From Hypericum androsaemum (Eukaryota > Streptophyta > Magnoliopsida > Malpighiales > Hypericaceae), in the NCBI GenBank assembly GCA_963995505.1, contig OZ023186.1:7803070-7867069 (forward strand): a stretch of DNA of 64,000 nucleotides. The letters are read 5' to 3'. The position numbers and the translations under genes were made by a program. Below, piece by piece: positions 59,641 to 64,000 of the stretch (position 1 is its first letter; every line of letters starts with the position of its first letter). The notes under the pieces are model-generated. The model did no database searches, was not told the DNA's origin, and was given only the letters and a program-made list of their open reading frames with translations.

Positions 59641-59715
59641 GGCGAACGACGGGAATTGAACCCGCGAATGATGGATTCACAATCCATTGCCTTAATCCAC
59701 TTGGCTACATCCGCC
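59641..59715 (-). tRNA. trnH-GUG: Plastid-derived tRNA-His(GUG)
   Basis: The reverse complement gives plastid-type trnH: GGCGGAT acceptor, D-arm GCCAAGTGGATTAAGGC, anticodon arm ATGGATTGTGAATCCAT with anticodon GTG, and T-arm GCGGGTTCAATTCCCGT ending CGTTCGCC. Angiosperm mitochondria generally use a plastid-derived trnH, so this copy may be functional. It differs from common plastid sequences by a few bases in the anticodon stem that keep pairing. The T-arm and anticodon arm are fully paired. The flank on the rbcL side is AT-rich and plastid-like. Confidence 0.92.
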
Positions 59716-60318
59716 CTGAATAATCTAATTCAGGCCAAAAATCTCGGGATGAATTAATCCTTTTCATTTTAATTTAGAACTATTATTGAATTATATTTTT
59801 TAATATCCATATCACGAAAATATTATCGAATTTTCTTTATATCTATATACTAGAAAATTCGATAATTGTATAAATGGAAATAGAAAAATAGAATAAACCT
59901 AGAATAAGCATTTTTCCTCTTGTGTCAATTTCGCCTCGAGAAAAGCACATTTTTCATAACCTATGCTCAATTAACTAAAAAAGTTTATATTTCAATACGG
60001 AAGGAAAAAGACAAGAATCGAAAGGATACGTAAAAGAAGTTGTGATACTTAGCTCAACCCATGATCCGAAACTTAAACTACATGAGATAAATATAAAAAA
60101 ATAGAGCCATTCTATAGATTAGATCCTGAGGTGCTTAGTCTTCTTTATATTTTAATTCTTTTGAATCTTGTGTATCTAGCTAAGTATGTATCTATTCAAA
60201 ATCAACTACAAGAGGATCTTTTGATTAATCTTTTTTGTATTCGGCTCAATCCTTTTAGTAAAAGATTGGGCCGAGTTTCATTCGAATTCAATTAAGAGAG
60301 GAAGGGTGAATTAATGAA
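59716..60318. other. AT-rich plastid-like spacer including rbcL 3' stem-loop
   Basis: A very A+T-rich stretch. Near 60243-60277 the arms CGGCTCAATC and GATTGGGCCG can form the stem-loop that follows rbcL in plastids. trnH and rbcL are not adjacent in typical plastomes, so a junction probably lies between about 59720 and 60100. Confidence 0.6.

Positions 60319-64000
<3,682 letters not shown>

Overview
This window is an angiosperm (land-plant) mitochondrial genome segment. The evidence is a complete nad4L that needs C-to-U RNA editing, two native-type mitochondrial tRNAs (trnQ-UUG and trnG-GCC), long gene-poor spacers, and an accumulation of plastid, nuclear retroelement and mitovirus-derived DNA. 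I recognise no other conserved mitochondrial protein gene and no rRNA.

Layout. 1-18 kb is almost gene-free. It holds two decayed Ty3/gypsy pieces (about 3.5-3.9 kb minus, 15.1-15.4 kb plus) and an unrecognised minus-strand ORF cluster (11.7-13.0 kb) that ends in a 55-residue membrane peptide with an ATP9-like tail. 18.0-19.2 kb carries trnQ and trnG. 19-37 kb is spacer with a short plastid ndhB exon 1/intron piece at 28.4 kb. 37.0-43.0 kb is a composite import: a nuclear PHD-finger gene copy (MMD1/MS1-like) abuts a truncated plastid psbE, then petL, cemA, petA and a very divergent intronless clpP. All of these are broken except petL. 46.3-48.0 kb (minus) is an almost full-length but multiply broken mitovirus RNA-dependent RNA polymerase. 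48.2-51.0 kb has two nuclear retroelement relics: a zinc-knuckle/DUF4283-like piece and a Ty1/copia RNase H piece. 53.4 kb has a second ndhB scrap and 54.2 kb a weak reverse-transcriptase-like ORF. nad4L lies at 56.2-56.5 kb. 58.07-59.56 kb is plastid inverted-repeat DNA (trnV-GAC and the trnV/rps12 spacer), followed by plastid-type trnH-GUG (59.6 kb) and a 5'-truncated rbcL pseudogene (60.3-61.3 kb). 61.3-64 kb is unexplained and locally rich in CpG.

Function. Only nad4L (complex I), trnQ, trnG and probably trnH look functional. The rest is captured or decaying DNA. The points most worth a second look are: the mitovirus relic, whose in-frame stops in recognisable frames are all TGA and whose GDD motif reads GDA; the nuclear PHD gene fused to plastid DNA; the rearranged psbE-petL-cemA-petA order; the recurrent GAA-to-TAA stops in rbcL and petA; and the 11.7-13.0 kb ORF cluster.
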